Positions 30,296-32,270 of a stretch of 32,270 nucleotides of DNA are shown in pieces. The DNA is from JAQSWP01 sp040255215. GTDB taxonomy: Bacteria; Pseudomonadota; Alphaproteobacteria; Reyranellales; JAQSWP01. The notes beneath the pieces were generated by a model that ran no database searches, was not told the origin of the DNA, and saw nothing but the letters and a program-made list of their open reading frames with translations. Where the stretch lies: contig JBDZUM010000034.1 in NCBI GenBank assembly GCA_040255215.1, positions 1 through 32,270 of the forward strand, read 5' to 3'. The position numbers were made by a program, and so were the translations under genes. Each line of letters begins with the position of its first letter. Positions within the stretch are counted from its first letter, which is position 1.

Positions 30296-31501
30296 ATGAA
30301 GCTCAAATACGGACTTGCCGGCCTCGCCGGCGCGCTGCTGGCGGCGGGTGCCGCCAACGCGCAGGTTTCCGACGACGTGATCAAGATCGGCGTCATGAAC
30401 GACCAGTCGGGCCTTTACGCCGACATCACCGGCCAGGGCTCGGTGCTGGCCGCGCGCATGGCGGTCGAGGACGCCGGCGGCTCGGTGCTGGGCAAGCCGA
30501 TCGAGATCGTCTTCGCCGACCACCAGAACAAGCCCGACGTGGGATCGACCATCGTCCGCCAGTGGATCGACACCGACAAGGTCGACGCCATCGCCGACGT
30601 GCCGACCTCTTCGGTGGCGCTGGCGGTGCAGCAGATCACCAAGGAAAAGAAGCGCGTCTTCCTGATGTCCGGCCCGGCCTCGTCGGACCTGACCGGCAAG
30701 GCCTGCTCGCCTTACGGCTTCGCCTTTACCTACGACACCTACATGCTCGCGATCGGCACCGGCCGGGCGCTGGCCAAGGCCGGTGGCGACACCTGGTTCT
30801 TCCTGACCTCGGACTACGCCTTCGGCCACGCTCTCGAGCGTGACGCGGGCGATGCGGCCAAGGCCGCCGGCGCCAAGATTCTCGGCGCCGTTCGCCATCC
30901 GCTCAATACCTCGGACTTCTCGTCCTTCCTGCTGCAGGCGCAGGCCTCGAAGGCGAAGATCATCGGTCTCGCCAATGCCGGCGGCGACACCATCAACTCG
31001 ATCAAGCAGGCGGCGGAATTCGGCATCGTCGCCGGCGGCCAGCGTCTGGCCGGTCTGCTGGTGTTCATCACCGACGTGCACGCGCTCGGGCTGAAGACCG
31101 CGCAGGGCCTGGTCGTGACGGCCTCCTTCTACTGGGACCAGAACGACGAGACCCGCAAGTTCGCCAAGCGCTACTTCGACAAGATGGGCAAGCAGCCCTC
31201 GATGGTGCAGGCGGGCGTCTACAGCGGCGTGTCGCACTACCTGAAGGCCGTCAAGGCCGCCGGGACGGACGATTCGGACAAGGTCGCCGCCGAGATGCGG
31301 AAGATTCCGGTCAACGACTTCATGACCAAGAACGCTTCGATCCGCGCCGACGGCCGCATCATGCGCGACGCCTACCTGTTCCAGGTCAAGTCTCCGAGCG
31401 AGTCGAAGGGGCCGTGGGACTACTACAAGCAGCTCGCGGTCATCCCGGCCGAAGAAGCCGCCCGTCCGCTCAAGGACGGCGGCTGCGACCTGGTGAAGTA
31501 A
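30296..31501 (+). CDS. Periplasmic substrate-binding protein of a Liv/HAAT-type ABC importer
   Basis: A 401-residue type I periplasmic binding protein (Peripla_BP_6). The signal peptide (1–22) ends 'AANA' before 'QVSDDVIKIGVMNDQSGLYA', the typical mature start. 'VADVPTSSVAL'-like 'DVPTSSVALAVQQITKE' and 'MSGPASSDLTGKAC' form the ligand hinge side. 'TSDYAFGHALERDA' and the C-terminal 'EEAARPLKDGGCDLVK' are also family features. A strong GGAGGG lies 6 bp before the ATG, consistent with high expression. The order ATPase–ATPase–binding protein–permease differs from the classical livKHMGF order. Ligand unknown; amino acids, amides, urea and aromatic acids are all carried by this family. Confidence 0.92.
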   Translation: MKLKYGLAGLAGALLAAGAANAQVSDDVIKIGVMNDQSGLYADITGQGSVLAARMAVEDAGGSVLGKPIEIVFADHQNKPDVGSTIVRQWIDTDKVDAIADVPTSSVALAVQQITKEKKRVFLMSGPASSDLTGKACSPYGFAFTYDTYMLAIGTGRALAKAGGDTWFFLTSDYAFGHALERDAGDAAKAAGAKILGAVRHPLNTSDFSSFLLQAQASKAKIIGLANAGGDTINSIKQAAEFGIVAGGQRLAGLLVFITDVHALGLKTAQGLVVTASFYWDQNDETRKFAKRYFDKMGKQPSMVQAGVYSGVSHYLKAVKAAGTDDSDKVAAEMRKIPVNDFMTKNASIRADGRIMRDAYLFQVKSPSESKGPWDYYKQLAVIPAEEAARPLKDGGCDLVK

Positions 31502-31530
31502 GCGACAACGGACGACGGGGGACGTAACGC

Positions 31531-32270
31531 ATGTTCGAACTGCTGGGCGTGCCGCCACAGGCATTGTTCGGGCAGCTGCTGCTCGGGCTGATCAATGGCT
31601 CCTTCTACGCCATTCTCAGTCTCGGGCTGGCAGTGATCTTCGGCATGCTTAACGTCATCAACTTCGCCCACGGGGCGCTGTACATGATCGGCGCCTTCGT
31701 GGCGTGGATGCTGCTGCAGTACTTCGGTATCGGCTACTGGGCGGCGTTGGTCATCGCCCCCGTCGTCGTCGGCCTGCTGGGCGCGCTCATCGAGCGCGCC
31801 CTGCTGCGCCGGCTCTACCATCTCGACCATCTCTACGGCCTGTTGCTTACCTTCGGCCTGGCCCTGATCTTCGAAGGCATGTTCCGCCGCGAGTTCGGCT
31901 CTTCCGGCCAGCCCTACAACATTCCCCAGGCGCTGACCGGCGGCAACAATCTCGGCTTCATGTTCCTGCCGACCTATCGCGCCTGGGTCGTGGTCGCCTC
32001 GCTGACCGTGTGCCTGGCGACATGGTTCGTTATCGAGCGCACCAAGCTCGGCTCCTATCTGCGGGCGGCGACCGAGAACCCGACCCTGGTTTCGGCCTTC
32101 GGCATCAACGTGCCGCGCATGATCCTGCTGACCTATGCCTTCGGCGTCGGCCTGGCGGCGTTCGCCGGCGTGCTGGCGGCCCCCATCTACCAGGTCAGCC
32201 CGCTCATGGGCTCCAACCTGATCATCGTGGTGTTCGCGGTGGTGGTGATCGGCGGCATGGGGTCGATCAT
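31531..32270 (+). CDS. livH: Branched-chain-amino-acid-type ABC permease LivH (3' end cut off by window edge)
   Basis: Inner-membrane permease; 246 residues are visible of a usual 290 or so. The start 'LLLGLINGSFYAILSLGLAV' and 'IFGMLNVINFAHGALYMIGA' are hallmark LivH segments. At least six hydrophobic helices follow, and 'LRAATENPTLVSAFGINVPR' is the conserved cytoplasmic loop that contacts the ATPases. The ATG is preceded by GGGGGAC and lies 29 bp after the binding-protein stop. LivM is expected to the right of the window. Confidence 0.93.
   Translation, partial: MFELLGVPPQALFGQLLLGLINGSFYAILSLGLAVIFGMLNVINFAHGALYMIGAFVAWMLLQYFGIGYWAALVIAPVVVGLLGALIERALLRRLYHLDHLYGLLLTFGLALIFEGMFRREFGSSGQPYNIPQALTGGNNLGFMFLPTYRAWVVVASLTVCLATWFVIERTKLGSYLRAATENPTLVSAFGINVPRMILLTYAFGVGLAAFAGVLAAPIYQVSPLMGSNLIIVVFAVVVIGGMGSI

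Noticed and set aside
1..32270. Mobile elements, prophage, CRISPR arrays or RNA genes
   Set aside because: No transposase, integrase, terminal repeats, regularly spaced repeats, tRNA cloverleaf or rRNA sequence was seen on either strand; base composition looks uniform.

Overview
The window is about 32 kb of gene-dense, high-GC DNA (roughly two-thirds G+C by eye). It looks like the chromosome of an alphaproteobacterium. The slt–dapA–smpB neighbourhood, the bactofilin/M23 pair, the fused gamma-alpha 2-oxoacid:ferredoxin oxidoreductase and the several HcnABC/Liv-type catabolic and uptake genes suggest a metabolically versatile soil or water organism, perhaps of the Rhodospirillales or Reyranella kind. 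The genus is a guess. I see no tRNA, rRNA, insertion sequence, prophage or CRISPR array. Gene starts were reassigned wherever a Shine-Dalgarno sequence, signal peptide or gene overlap argued for it.

Layout. 1–5330: smpB (cut by the window edge) and dapA on the minus strand, divergent from a periplasmic lytic transglycosylase, then an L-2-haloacid dehalogenase and a PLP-dependent Ser/Thr dehydratase. 5356–7012: bactofilin and a membrane-anchored M23 endopeptidase with overlapping ends (cell-shape module). 7294–11725: a lipoprotein with a transglutaminase-like Cys/His/Asp set, a formylglycine sulfatase, a DUF6644-like membrane protein with a Tat-exported DUF6152-like protein, an EthD-domain protein, and a nitroreductase carrying the iodotyrosine-deiodinase lid triad. 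11736–16484: a three-gene minus-strand operon with a strong terminator: a GltD-like NAD(P)H/FAD/Fe-S protein (TTG start), KorA (gamma-alpha fusion) and KorB. 16634–20637: M20 amidohydrolase plus a three-subunit HcnABC/opine-oxidase-type flavin dehydrogenase. 20753–23351: an RluA-family pseudouridine synthase, an exported M23 protein lacking one catalytic His, and an MBL-fold hydrolase. 23520–26661: a translationally coupled periplasmic trio (amidohydrolase, YtkA-like protein, di-heme cytochrome c peroxidase/MauG-like), followed by a transglutaminase-like protein. 26658–28482: an alpha/beta hydrolase and a two-domain GNAT acetyltransferase. 28775–32270: a Liv-type ABC importer in the order ATPase, ATPase, binding protein, permease (cut by the right edge).

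How they fit together. Three blocks look like substrate-to-redox modules. In the Kor operon, 2-oxoacid oxidation is linked through ferredoxin-type clusters to NAD(P). In the M20/flavin-dehydrogenase operon, hydrolysis of an N-acylated or amide-linked amino compound would be followed by its oxidation. In the 23.5–25.9 kb trio an exported hydrolase is encoded with a probable Cu/redox accessory protein and a di-heme peroxidase. This last block is the best candidate for an undescribed system. No other stretch longer than 300 bases lacks a gene. The longest gene-free stretches are 28483–28774, which holds a candidate promoter, and 7013–7293, which holds only a weak hairpin.
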